Origin: DASQUK01 sp963717085
Lineage (GTDB): Bacteria; Actinomycetota; Acidimicrobiia; Acidimicrobiales; VFJN01
NCBI GenBank assembly: GCA_963717085.1
Contig: CAVQVM010000018.1
Coordinates: 62,001-126,000, forward strand
Direction of reading: 5' to 3'
DNA length: 64,000 bases
The notes beneath the pieces are model-generated. The model made no database searches. It saw nothing but the letters and a program-made list of their open reading frames with translations, and was not told where the DNA came from. Positions 24,891 to 33,803 of this stretch are shown here, piece by piece. The translations under genes were made by a program, and so were the position numbers. How positions within the stretch are numbered: the stretch's first letter is position 1; each line of letters begins with the position of its first letter.

Positions 24891-26131
24891 GCGCCGCCGA
24901 GCTGGCCGTCGCCGACGCCCACCGTGGCGAGTGGGCCTACGTGCTCGCCGCCACGGTGCGTGTGACCCGTGACCTCGACACCGCCGAGGAGGCCGTGCAG
25001 GACGCCTACGTTCAGGCACTGCGCACCTGGGGGCGCGACGGCGTGCCCGACCGGCCCGGCGCCTGGCTGACCACCGTGGCGCGACGCAATGCGCTCAACC
25101 TGATCCAGCGTCGCCAGACGCTCGAGTCCAAGCTGCCGCTGCTGGTCGAGCCAGAGGACTGGGAGATGCTCGAACCCACCTCGGAGACCGAATCGATCGC
25201 CGACGACCGCCTGCGGTTGATCTTCACCTGCTGCCACCCGGCGCTCGCCCCTGAGGCCCAGGTCGCCCTCACACTGCGCCTGATATGCGGCCTGGCAACG
25301 CCGGAGATCGCCCGAGCCTTCCTGGTCGCGGACGCCACGATGGCGGCCCGGCTCACCCGGGCAAAGAAGAAGATCGCCGTGGCCCGCATCCCGTACGCGG
25401 TGCCGTCCGCGGCGGAGCTGCCAGCACGTGTGGATGCGGTGCTGACCGTTGTCCACTTGCTGTACGCCACCGGCCACACGGCACCCTCTGGCGACGAGCT
25501 GGTGCGCGACGACCTGTGCGACCGCGCGCTGGACCTGGCGCGGCTGCTGCGGCAGCTGCTTCCGGACAACGGCGAGGTCACCGGGCTGCACGCGCTGCTC
25601 CTCGTGCACCAGGCGCGCCGGGAGACGCGGACCGATGCGCACGGCCGGCTGTTGCGCCTCGAGGACCAGGACCGTTCGGCCTGGGACAGAGCGTTGATCG
25701 CCGAGGCCGACCGCCTGGTGGTGGCGGCATTGCGGACCGGTCCGCCTGGGCGGTTCACGCTGCAGGCTGCGATCGCCGCGCTCCACGCCCGGGCCCCGAG
25801 CTACGCGGCGACCGACTGGCCGCAGATCCTCACGCTGTACGACGAGCTGCTGCGGGTGTGGCCGACGCCGGTGGTCGCGCTCAACCGGGCGGTGGCGGCG
25901 GCGATGGTCCACGGCCCGGAGCGCGCTCTCGCTGAGATCGAGGCTCTCGAGCGCGACGGCCGCCTGGACGGGTACCCGTACCTGCCGGCTACCAAGGCCG
26001 ACCTCCTGCATCAGCTCGGCCGCGACTCCGAGGCCGTAGACGCATATCGAGAGGCCCTGGCGCTGACCGGGAACGCCGCCGAGCAGGCGTTCCTGACCGA
26101 CCGGCTGCGATCCGCGCAGGCGACGGCCTGA
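24887..26131 (+). CDS. ECF42-type sigma factor with C-terminal TPR-like extension
   Basis: A protein of about 414 residues. Sigma region 2 is at residues 15-80 (RDLDTAEEAVQDAYVQALRT, then RPGAWLTTVARRNALNLIQR). Region 4 is around 120-175 (PEIARAFLVADATMAARLTR). The long helical extension includes YAATDWPQILTLYDELLRVW and ALNRAVAAAMVHGPERALAE, the TPR-like part that defines ECF42. In the family the protein begins with an SAAELAVADAHRGEWAYVL-like helix; here that helix is in frame only from a CTG at 24887, which overlaps the DGPF stop and has GGAG five bases upstream. GTG 24941 would cut into region 2. ECF42 factors lack a classical anti-sigma and act with DGPF proteins. Confidence 0.9.
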   Translation: MSAAELAVADAHRGEWAYVLAATVRVTRDLDTAEEAVQDAYVQALRTWGRDGVPDRPGAWLTTVARRNALNLIQRRQTLESKLPLLVEPEDWEMLEPTSETESIADDRLRLIFTCCHPALAPEAQVALTLRLICGLATPEIARAFLVADATMAARLTRAKKKIAVARIPYAVPSAAELPARVDAVLTVVHLLYATGHTAPSGDELVRDDLCDRALDLARLLRQLLPDNGEVTGLHALLLVHQARRETRTDAHGRLLRLEDQDRSAWDRALIAEADRLVVAALRTGPPGRFTLQAAIAALHARAPSYAATDWPQILTLYDELLRVWPTPVVALNRAVAAAMVHGPERALAEIEALERDGRLDGYPYLPATKADLLHQLGRDSEAVDAYREALALTGNAAEQAFLTDRLRSAQATA

Positions 26132-26240
26132 ACGTCAGCATCGGCGCCGTAGCACCGGGATCCATCACGAGCGCTGGCACCTCGAGATCGAGGCCATGGC
26201 CGGGGCATGACGCCCGCGAGCGGCGCTAGCCCCGACGCCC

Positions 26241-26711
26241 CTATCCCGAGCGCGGCGGAGCCTGCGAGCCCCGACGGCAACCCTCGTCAACGGCAAACCG
26301 CCGGACGGTTCGCAGGAGCCGGTTCGTGGCGACGCGGTGCGCCCCGGTACTGATCACCAGCGTCCGGTAGAGGCGGCCTGGGAGTCCGGGGAATGCTGCA
26401 TAGGTCCTGGCGTGCAACATCGTCGTGTGATCGGGTGCGGCCTTGAGTTCGAACGCGAGCTGGTAGCGGGAGAACCGATGGCGACCGACGAGCGAGAGTC
26501 GATCGGCCGGCACGCGCTCGGCGACCTCGAAGCCGCCGGGGGACTCGGTACCGAGAAGGCGAGTCAAGATGCTGCGGTCGGTTCGGCACAACGAGACTGC
26601 GACGAAGCGCTCCAGGGCGTTCCACGCGTGATCGCGCGACGCGGGGATCGTGATGGTGTGTTCGTCCACAAAGGGCAGCACAGCTGAGCTGGGCCTCGTC
26701 GACGGTGCCAT
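26241..26711 (-). CDS. SRPBCC-superfamily protein
   Basis: A 156-residue START-like protein. HTITIPASRDHAWNALERFV is the first strand and helix, GGFEVAERVPADRLSLVGRH and FSRYQLAFELKAAPDHTTML are the middle strands, and LYRTLVISTGAHRVATNRLL is the long C-terminal helix. These folds bind hydrophobic ligands; the function is unknown. The start at 26711 is chosen because the fold begins soon after; ATG 26753 is an alternative. It is convergent with the ECF42 gene and divergent from a CHAD fragment. Confidence 0.72.
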   Translation of the reverse strand: MAPSTRPSSAVLPFVDEHTITIPASRDHAWNALERFVAVSLCRTDRSILTRLLGTESPGGFEVAERVPADRLSLVGRHRFSRYQLAFELKAAPDHTTMLHARTYAAFPGLPGRLYRTLVISTGAHRVATNRLLRTVRRFAVDEGCRRGSQAPPRSG

Positions 26712-26843
26712 CAGCGGAGTGTCCCAGACCGGCGCCCGTGCTGCGAGGCCCATGATCGTGGCGCACGGGAGTGCGGCCGCACGCGTCCCGGAACGCCCGG
26801 TCATGCCCCGGTTTCGGGGCGTGCCAGCGGGAATGGGTCCGGT

Positions 26844-27019
26844 ATGGCGTACGCGTTCGAGGTCGACGAGACGGTTCCCGACGCCGTCCAACGGATGACC
26901 GACGAGCAGGTCGAGCGGGCCGTCTCGGCTCTGGAGCAGGCGAGCGGTAAGGGCCTCGAGGCCACGGTGCATGACTGCCGGAAGCGAGCCAAGAAGCTCC
27001 ACGGGTTGATCCGGCCCCG
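26844..27019 (+). pseudogene. CHAD-domain protein, N-terminal fragment
   Basis: The frame begins MAYAFEVDETVPDAVQRMTD and continues EQVERAVSALE to EATVHDCRKRAKKLHGLIR, an exact match in pattern to the first 58 residues of CHAD-domain proteins. The VHDxRKRxKKL helix lines the polyphosphate-binding channel. After about 27019 the frame turns into Arg/Ser-rich non-CHAD sequence, and the remaining 200 or more residues of the domain are missing. It is therefore a truncated gene, cut between the SRPBCC gene and the sigma/VOC fusion. Confidence 0.65.
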
Positions 27020-27143
27020 CACCTCCGGATGCAACCGGATAAGCCGACGAAGATGCGCCGTTCGGTGCCGTCAGCGCCGAGCCGGCGCGGTGTCCCGTCC
27101 CCGAATAGCACACGAGGGGGATGCGATCGGCGGCCTGGCGCTG

Positions 27144-28271
27144 TCAGCCAGCGCCTTGTTCGCGCGCCCGGATCGCCTCGAGCGACTCTTGGAAGTGCCA
27201 GTGGTGGCCTTCGAGATCGTCGGCCTCGTAGCGACGGTACCCGTAGAAGGCGTCCTCGATCGGCATCGTGATCGTCGCGCCCTCGGCGAGGGCGTGTTCG
27301 TAGTGCGAGTCGATGTCGTTGACCGCGACGTTGATCATCACCGTCGCGTGACCGACATCGCCGGGGCTGTAGAGGTGGTGGACGTCTCGCGCGCCTGCGG
27401 TCGCGCGGCCGATCATGACCACCCCGTCGCCGAACTCGAGCCAGGCGAGCATCCCCTCTTCGTCATCGCCACTGCCCATCCGCGCTTCGCGACGCTCGGT
27501 GAACTGGAACACGCGGGTGAGGTACTCGAGCGCTGCGACCTCGTCCGTATAGGCGAGACGCGGATACATCGCCGGCGTGCGACTCCATGCTTCGGCTTGC
27601 GGCGTCGTCGCTCCGATCGTGGACATGAGTCTCTCCTTCTCGCGCTTGAACAGTCCGGGGTCGCCCTCATCGACGGGGAAGACCCGGTCGGGGCGAAGCG
27701 TGGCGGTCACCAGTTCTTCTTCGCTCTCGCCGACGAGTTCGCGGAGTCGGCCACGCGCCCGGTTCAGCCGTGACCGCACCGTGCCGACGGGAACCTCGAG
27801 CGCAGCAGCGATCTGGTCGTACGGCATGCCCTCCCAGGCGAAGAGCAGGAGGGTGTCGCGTTCTCCCTGCGGGAGCGTGGTGATCGCGGCGGCGACGTCC
27901 GTCCAGCGCCGCGATGCGTCGAGACGAGCATCGACCTCGGAGAAGAGGTCGGATGCGGTGATGGACGTGTTCACCAACCGAGCTATCGCGTCGAGACGGC
28001 GAGCCTCGCCTTGGCGGTGGCGGGCCAAGAGATTGCTCGCGATCCCGTACAGCCAGGGCCGCGCCTCCGCTCGTGCGGTGTCATAGCTTTCCCGTCTCTC
28101 GAATGCGATGCGAAAGAGCTCCCCCAGCAGCGAGTCGGCGTCATCGGGACCGACCCGACGCACGAAGTACCGGAACAACGTCGTTCCGTGCCGGTCGAAC
28201 AGCTCACCGAAGGAGGCCGGCGATTCGACCGAGCACGCGATGACCTCGGCATCGGTGCGCGAATCCATCAC
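27144..28271 (-). CDS. ECF sigma factor fused to a VOC/glyoxalase-like domain
   Basis: A 375-residue single frame. Residues 20-95 are sigma region 2 (FGELFDRHGTTLFRYFVRRV, then RPWLYGIASNLLARHRQGEA). Residues 125-182 are region 4 (LPQGERDTLLLFAWEGMPYD, then VPVGTVRSRLNRARGRLREL). Residues 230-370 are a VOC domain of the PhnB type (YTDEVAALEYLTRVFQFTER, then HHLYSPGDVGHATVMINVAV and LEGHHWHFQE). The linker DEGDPGLFKREKERLMSTIG resembles the start of the CU044_5270 protein that normally follows such sigma genes. An internal ATG at 27626 has AAGGAG six bases upstream, so the VOC part could also be made alone. The fusion may arise from a deletion joining two genes. Confidence 0.85.
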   Translation of the reverse strand: MMDSRTDAEVIACSVESPASFGELFDRHGTTLFRYFVRRVGPDDADSLLGELFRIAFERRESYDTARAEARPWLYGIASNLLARHRQGEARRLDAIARLVNTSITASDLFSEVDARLDASRRWTDVAAAITTLPQGERDTLLLFAWEGMPYDQIAAALEVPVGTVRSRLNRARGRLRELVGESEEELVTATLRPDRVFPVDEGDPGLFKREKERLMSTIGATTPQAEAWSRTPAMYPRLAYTDEVAALEYLTRVFQFTERREARMGSGDDEEGMLAWLEFGDGVVMIGRATAGARDVHHLYSPGDVGHATVMINVAVNDIDSHYEHALAEGATITMPIEDAFYGYRRYEADDLEGHHWHFQESLEAIRAREQGAG

Positions 28272-28316
28272 CTTTCATGTTCCTCGCTCGCAGCGACGAG
28301 GTTCGGAGCATCCGCC

Positions 28317-28841
28317 TCAGCAGCCGCGCCCGGCGTCCACCAACCCCCTGCCCGCGCCCTGACCTACGAGTGACGATCGCGGGCTGCGATCCGCCCACCG
28401 ACTGTCGCCTACGAGACAGTCACGGGCCGATTCGGCCCGGTGGAGGTTGGCCAGCACGACGGGCCAATCTTCGGGCGCGATGTTCTCCATAGCGTCGATG
28501 GTCATGGCGGCATCGAATCGTGCCACGAAGTCGAGCTCCTGCAGGCCGATGTGGTGGGTTTCAAGGGCGATGCCTCGGGCTCGGGCCTGGGCGAGCATGC
28601 CCGCTGAGTGGTCGGTGCCTACGACCCGCAGACCCGCTTCGGCCACCACGTAGAAGTACTGACCCGTTCCACAGGCGGCGTCCAACACGAGGCCACCGGC
28701 CGGACAGGTCAGCAGGAGGCGCCGCACCCACTCGCGCTGGACCTCGTTGGGGTACGGGAACCGATCGTAGGTGGCCGCGTCTGCGTCGTACTCCGCCACT
28801 ACCGCAGCGCGGCGCTCGCCGATCCACTGTCCCCGATCCAC
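28317..28841 (-). pseudogene. Class I SAM methyltransferase, 3' truncated
   Basis: From GTG 28841 (GGAGG six bases upstream) the frame gives a normal methyltransferase start: AAVVAEYDADAATYDRFPYP, the SAM loop GLVLDAACGTGQYFYVVAEA, the acidic end of strand 2 VVGTDHSAGML, and AMTIDAMENIAPEDW with the strand-4 region. After NLHRA the expected PGG turn and the last three strands are missing. The frame instead runs through about 37 unrelated residues to a stop. The core SAM site is intact, but the sheet is incomplete, so it is probably inactive. It is divergent from the LAL regulator. Confidence 0.65.
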
Positions 28842-28996
28842 TGCCGGCCTCCTCGAGATTCGATCGCACCGTACGCAACGAGGGCGCCACCGCCATCGGG
28901 CAGATTGCCCATAGTCCCTGGTCGCGGTGCCCCAATTTCGGCAGGACCCCGTGTCGGGCGGTCCGCCGGGGCCGGTCTGTCCCACGGGGTGTCTCC

Positions 28997-31900
28997 GTGG
29001 ACCAGAATGGGGCGGTGCGGTCCCGGGGCTCGAGCCCGCAGTTTGTGGGCCGATCGGCGGAGCTACGTCTGCTCGACCAGCTAGTAGCTGAAGCGCGCAG
29101 CGGCGAGCCGGCATCGGTGCTCGTCTGCGGTGACGCGGGGGCAGGCAAGACCCGACTGGTCACAGAGGTGGCCGGACGCGTGCGCCGCCGAGGTATGCGC
29201 ACGCTGGTGGGGTCATGCACCATGGTCGGCCGAACGTCCTTGGCTTTCGCACCGTTCGCCGAGGCTCTCCGCCACGTCGTCCACGAGCTCACCGAGGGGC
29301 GAAGGGGGGCCAGGGAGGCCGCGGCGCCGCGGTTGGCCCGCCTCGTGGCTGCGTCGAGAGAGCCGGCGACCTCGGACGCCAACGGGGGTGGCGCGTCCCC
29401 CCAGCTCGCGCTCTTCGAGGAGGTGCTCGGCACCCTCGAGCGCGCCGCGAAGCCGGCAGGGCTCTTGCTGATCATCGAGGATCTTCACTGGGCCGATGCC
29501 TCCAGCCGAGGCCTGTTCGAGTTCCTCTCCCGCAACCTGCGGGACGCCCCCGTTGCCTTGGTTGGCACGGTGCGGACCGACGAGCCCGACGATCCCGGGT
29601 TCCTCGCCTGGTTGGCCGAGCTCCAGCGAGGCCCGCGTGCGATCCGGATCGACGTCGGGCCGCTGGGGCAACGCGACCTCGTAGATCTGCTTGCCGGGGT
29701 GCTCGGCCGACCCGTGCCATCTGACCTGGCCTGTCGGGTGTACGAGCGGTCTGGCGGCAATCCTTTCCTGGCTGAGGAGCTCGTCGCCGCTGGCGAGGAA
29801 GGCCTGCGTGTTCCGGCCACGGTCCGCAGCCTGGTGCTGGGGCGGGCGGCAGGGCTGACGCCGCGGGGTCGCGACGTACTGCGGTTGGCGGCGGTGGCGG
29901 GGATCCGGGTTGGTCACGCATTGCTGGCTGCGGCTGCTGATCTCGGCGATGATGCGCTGATCGCTGCGGTCCGTGAGCTGGCCGCGAACCACCTTGTTGT
30001 GGCGGATCGGTCGGTGGCGGGATACGCCTTCCGGCACGCGCTCACGCGGGAGGCCGTCTACCAGGACCTGTTGCCGGGCGAGTGCCAGGGGCTCCATCGA
30101 GCCTTGGCTCGGGCGCTCAGCGACGGGCCGTCGCTGGGGCGGGCGGCTGGGTGGACGGTCGCCCAGGCCGTGGCCGAGCACTGGTCCGCGGCCGGCGAAC
30201 TGGCACCAGCGTTGGCGGCGTCGGTCGCGGCCGGCGACGCCGCCCGCGAGGTCCTAGCGGTCGCCGAGGCTCTCGACCAATACCAGCGGGCGCTGGGCCT
30301 GTGGGATCGGGTTGCCAACGCCGAGAAGGTGGCTGGCGTGGCCCGAAGTGCGCTATTGGAGTCTGCGGCCGACGTCGCCAGCGGCGCTGGCGAGCACGAT
30401 CTTGCGATCCGCCATCTCGATGCGGCGATCGCCGAGCTGGAGGGAACGACCGCGACGCCAACACAGCTCGGGCTCCTGTACCGGCAGAGGGGCAATTGCG
30501 AGCTGTGGGCCGGCCGCCTGGCCGAGTGGCAGACGTGGACGGGACGGGCGGCGGCGATCGTGCCGCCCGAACCGCCAACACCGGAACACGCTCGCGTGCT
30601 GGCCGACCATGCGCTTTCCCTGACTGGCACTCAACGGTACGAAGAGGCATCGCAGGTCGCCGCCACTGCCGTTGAGGCGGCCCGCCGAACGGGTTCCCGC
30701 CAGGCGGAGGCGACCGCTCGCAGCGCCCTGGGCATCTGTCTCGCCATGACCTGTCCGGATCCGGAAGCAGCGATCCGGCAGCTGGAGCGGGCACGAGTGA
30801 TTGGCGTGGAGATCGGCAACGCCGAGGAGGTCGTCAAGGCGTACAACAACCTCGCGGACACGCTGATCTTGCTCGGCCGACTCGATGAGGCAGCCTCAAC
30901 CGCCGTCGAGGCGATCGGGATCGGGCGGCGACTGGGCGTTCTGCCGGGATGGCTGGCCTGGAACGTGCTGAACCAGGCCACGGCCCTGTTTCTCGCCGGG
31001 AGCTGGGACGAGTGCGACCAGGCCCTCGAGGGCCTGGACGATCCGCGCGTGGGCGGCCTCACCAAGTCGTGGGGCCTTGCGCTGGCTGCTCTCCTCGCCG
31101 CGCTGCGTGGACACGACGAACGTGCCACAGCTGCGATCGCAGCCGCCAGCCACCTCGACGTCCACGACACCCAGAACGAGGCCATGCTCCTCGCTGCGCA
31201 GGCGCGCATGGCGTTGACGGCCGGCGATCTGGAGGCGGCCCGAGTGGCGGCACTCGATGGACTCGAGATGCTGGCCAGTTCGGAGTCCGAGCCAGACTTG
31301 GTTTCCGTCGTCGCGCTGGCTGGCCTCGGGCTGCAGATCGAGGCCGACCGCGCACAACTCGGTCGCGCTCGACGCGACCCGACCGAGACAGAGAGGGCAG
31401 TCGATTCCACCCGAACCGTCGCGGCGCTCGCGCTCGCCTTGCGGGCACGCGCCACCGCCGCGGCGCAAAGGCCGGAGGTGTCGCGCGCTGATCTGGCGAT
31501 GGGTGAGGCCGAGGTGGGCCGCGCGCAGGGGCGCTCGGACCCGGACGTGTGGCGTACGGCCGCAGACCTGGGCCGCTTCCAGGCGGACCGCTATCGGACG
31601 GCCTACGCCCACTTCCGCGAGGCGGAGGCGGTGTTGGCTTCTCGCTGTGACCGTGTCCGCGCCGTCGATGCGCTGACTGCCGCATGGGCGATGGCGAAGG
31701 ACCTCGCCGCCCAACCCCTGAGCCAGGACATCGAGGCTCTGGCTCGTTGCGCTCGGATCGAGCTAACGGATGAACCGGCGACGCGCACCGGCCCTTCCGA
31801 GGCACGGCTGACCAGCCTCGGCCTGACTCCGCGTGAGCTGGAGGTGTTGCGGCTCCTCGCCGTCGGATACACCAACCCCCAGATCGGTGAGGCCCTGTAC

Positions 31901-32029
31901 ATCAGTCGCAAGACCGCGAGCCACCACGTGTCGCGGATTCTCGCCAAACTCGGCGTCACGACCCGTGTCGAGGCCGCCGGTATCGCCCACTCTGCGGGCC
32001 TGCCACTGGACGCCGCCTCGCCGAAATAG
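28997..32029 (+). CDS. LAL-type LuxR regulator (large ATP-binding)
   Basis: A protein of about 1010 residues. It has an N-terminal AAA-like module with P-loop GDAGAGKT (45-52), Walker B LLLIIEDLHWADASSRGLFE and sensor ALVGTVRTDE. A long TPR-like middle region has many paired helices (PTQLGLLYRQRGNCELWAGR and similar). The C-terminal LuxR helix-turn-helix is LTPRELEVLRLLAVGYTNPQ, then IGEALYISRKTASHHVSRIL. The GTG at 28997 places FVGRSAELRLLDQLV at residue 16, as usual. LAL proteins activate metabolic or antibiotic genes after binding ATP and an effector. Downstream is the haloperoxidase-like gene, a possible target. Confidence 0.92.
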   Translation: MDQNGAVRSRGSSPQFVGRSAELRLLDQLVAEARSGEPASVLVCGDAGAGKTRLVTEVAGRVRRRGMRTLVGSCTMVGRTSLAFAPFAEALRHVVHELTEGRRGAREAAAPRLARLVAASREPATSDANGGGASPQLALFEEVLGTLERAAKPAGLLLIIEDLHWADASSRGLFEFLSRNLRDAPVALVGTVRTDEPDDPGFLAWLAELQRGPRAIRIDVGPLGQRDLVDLLAGVLGRPVPSDLACRVYERSGGNPFLAEELVAAGEEGLRVPATVRSLVLGRAAGLTPRGRDVLRLAAVAGIRVGHALLAAAADLGDDALIAAVRELAANHLVVADRSVAGYAFRHALTREAVYQDLLPGECQGLHRALARALSDGPSLGRAAGWTVAQAVAEHWSAAGELAPALAASVAAGDAAREVLAVAEALDQYQRALGLWDRVANAEKVAGVARSALLESAADVASGAGEHDLAIRHLDAAIAELEGTTATPTQLGLLYRQRGNCELWAGRLAEWQTWTGRAAAIVPPEPPTPEHARVLADHALSLTGTQRYEEASQVAATAVEAARRTGSRQAEATARSALGICLAMTCPDPEAAIRQLERARVIGVEIGNAEEVVKAYNNLADTLILLGRLDEAASTAVEAIGIGRRLGVLPGWLAWNVLNQATALFLAGSWDECDQALEGLDDPRVGGLTKSWGLALAALLAALRGHDERATAAIAAASHLDVHDTQNEAMLLAAQARMALTAGDLEAARVAALDGLEMLASSESEPDLVSVVALAGLGLQIEADRAQLGRARRDPTETERAVDSTRTVAALALALRARATAAAQRPEVSRADLAMGEAEVGRAQGRSDPDVWRTAADLGRFQADRYRTAYAHFREAEAVLASRCDRVRAVDALTAAWAMAKDLAAQPLSQDIEALARCARIELTDEPATRTGPSEARLTSLGLTPRELEVLRLLAVGYTNPQIGEALYISRKTASHHVSRILAKLGVTTRVEAAGIAHSAGLPLDAASPK

Positions 32030-32201
32030 GGCACGCCGACGCGCCCGTATGGGTCACCTGCCCGATGGCGTCGGCCACTCGGATACGTATGGTCGCCTCG
32101 AGACAGGCGCGGCTTCGGCGTTCGCCGTCGCCGGCGGTCACTGCTGACCACCAGGGGAGCCGAGCGACTCGCGGCTTCCCGCCGCGAAGGAGGCGGGTAG
32201 G

Positions 32202-33530
32202 ATGCGATCGATCGTTCGGCCCCGGCATGCTCGTTCGAGACACGGCACTAGGAGGCGCGGTCTCGTTGCCGCACTCGTAGCTGCCGCCATCTTCGTGACG
32301 AGCGTCGGCGGCATCGAGGCGTCGGGATCGCCGCCCCAAGCCGCCGCCGATCCGAAGGTCATCAGCGACTGGAACGCTGTCGCCTTCGACACGATCATCG
32401 TCGACGCCGGGAAGATGAACGCGGAAGCGTTCATGTGGTTCGCGTTCGAGCAGGCGGCCGTCTACAACGCGGTTGTGGGCATTACTCGCCGCTACGAGCT
32501 CTATAACTGGAACACGCGTGGGCCGCGGGGGGCGTCACCTCAGGCTGCCGCCGCCGTTGCCGCGGATGATGTACTGCTCGAGTACTTCCCCGCGTCGCAG
32601 GCCCGGCTGGACACCGCGTTGGTGGCGTCGCTGGCCGAGATTCGCGATGGCAAGGCGAAGACGCAGGGCATCCGCTATGGCGAGCGCGCAGCAGACCGGT
32701 TCATCGAGCTGCGTGCGGACGACGGCCGTTTCGCGCCGGTCATGTTCGATGTCCCGCCTGCGGCCGGGGTCTGGCGTCCGACCCCGCCGGCGTTTGCGCC
32801 GTTCTTCGACCCGTGGCTGGCGCGGATGCGGCCGTTGCTGCTCGAGTCGCCGAGCCAGTTCCGTCCGGGTCCGCCTCCAGCGTTGACCTCCCAGACATAC
32901 ACGGCGGACTTCAACGAGGTGAAGGCGGTGGGTTCGGCAACGAGCACGGTCCGGACACCAGAACAGACCGACACCGCTCGGTTCATCGCCGGGAGCCTCT
33001 TCTCGCTCGTCAGCTCGTCGCTGCGTGACCTGGCCGCCCGATACCACCTGGACATCAGCGACAGCGCACGCCTGTTCGCGGCGGTTGACATGAGCGCGGC
33101 CGATGGCATCATCAGCTCTTGGGACTCCAAGTTGGAGTTCGGCTATTGGCGGCCGGTCACCGCGATCCAGCTGGCCGACACCGATGGCAACCCGGACACG
33201 CTCCCGGATCCCGGCTGGCTCCCCCTGCTGGCAACGCCGCCATACCCCGACTACAACAGCGGTCTCAACTCGTCCATGGGCGCTCTCACCCGCGCCTTGA
33301 CCGGAGTTCACCGGCTTGGTGGGGACCGCATAGATGTGAACATCACGGTGGCGGGTGTCACCCGCCACTACGAGTTCGCGTCTCAGCTCAATCAGGACGC
33401 AGTTGATGCCCGGGTCTGGTCAGGCATCCACTTCCGGACCGCTGACGTGGTCGGTATCAGGACAGGCACCCAGATAGGTGACTGGGCGGTCGACAACTAC
33501 TTCCAGCCGACCCACGGGCGATCACGATGA
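32202..33530 (+). CDS. Vanadium-haloperoxidase-like exported protein with altered catalytic His
   Basis: A 442-residue protein. Residues 1-42 form a signal peptide (RRRGLVAALVAAAIFVTSVG, ending near EASGS). The PAP2/haloperoxidase helical core follows. The vanadate pocket is recognisable: Lys310 and Arg317 in SKLEFGYWRPVTAIQ, Ser353-Gly354 in YPDYNSGLNSSMGA, and Arg404 and His410 in RVWSGIHFR. In active vanadium chloroperoxidases the Ser-Gly is followed by the acid-base His (His404 of the fungal enzyme); here it is Leu355. Vanadate or phosphate binding may persist while halide oxidation is doubtful. The start has AAGGAGG eight bases upstream. It is exported, outside the cell or at the surface. 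Confidence 0.85.
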   Translation: MRSIVRPRHARSRHGTRRRGLVAALVAAAIFVTSVGGIEASGSPPQAAADPKVISDWNAVAFDTIIVDAGKMNAEAFMWFAFEQAAVYNAVVGITRRYELYNWNTRGPRGASPQAAAAVAADDVLLEYFPASQARLDTALVASLAEIRDGKAKTQGIRYGERAADRFIELRADDGRFAPVMFDVPPAAGVWRPTPPAFAPFFDPWLARMRPLLLESPSQFRPGPPPALTSQTYTADFNEVKAVGSATSTVRTPEQTDTARFIAGSLFSLVSSSLRDLAARYHLDISDSARLFAAVDMSAADGIISSWDSKLEFGYWRPVTAIQLADTDGNPDTLPDPGWLPLLATPPYPDYNSGLNSSMGALTRALTGVHRLGGDRIDVNITVAGVTRHYEFASQLNQDAVDARVWSGIHFRTADVVGIRTGTQIGDWAVDNYFQPTHGRSR

Positions 33531-33803
33531 CACGTCCGGGATCACTGGGGGCCTCGACCGAACCCCGGCCGTTCGGTCACGGTCAACGACTGTGGTGAGA
33601 TCGTCGTCCTCGAACCGACCACCCGCCTGATCACGGTGGCGACCGAATGATCTGACACGGGGACGCTGCCCGTCGATCATGAAATCGTTGTCCCCGAACC
33701 CACCACGTGACGCCGGGCTGGTGCTTAAGCGCCGTCCGGTGCGGCGTCGCAAGCTGGCGCCGACGAGCGGTACAGTCCACCGGCGGGCTGCCGGAGGTGA
33801 CGC

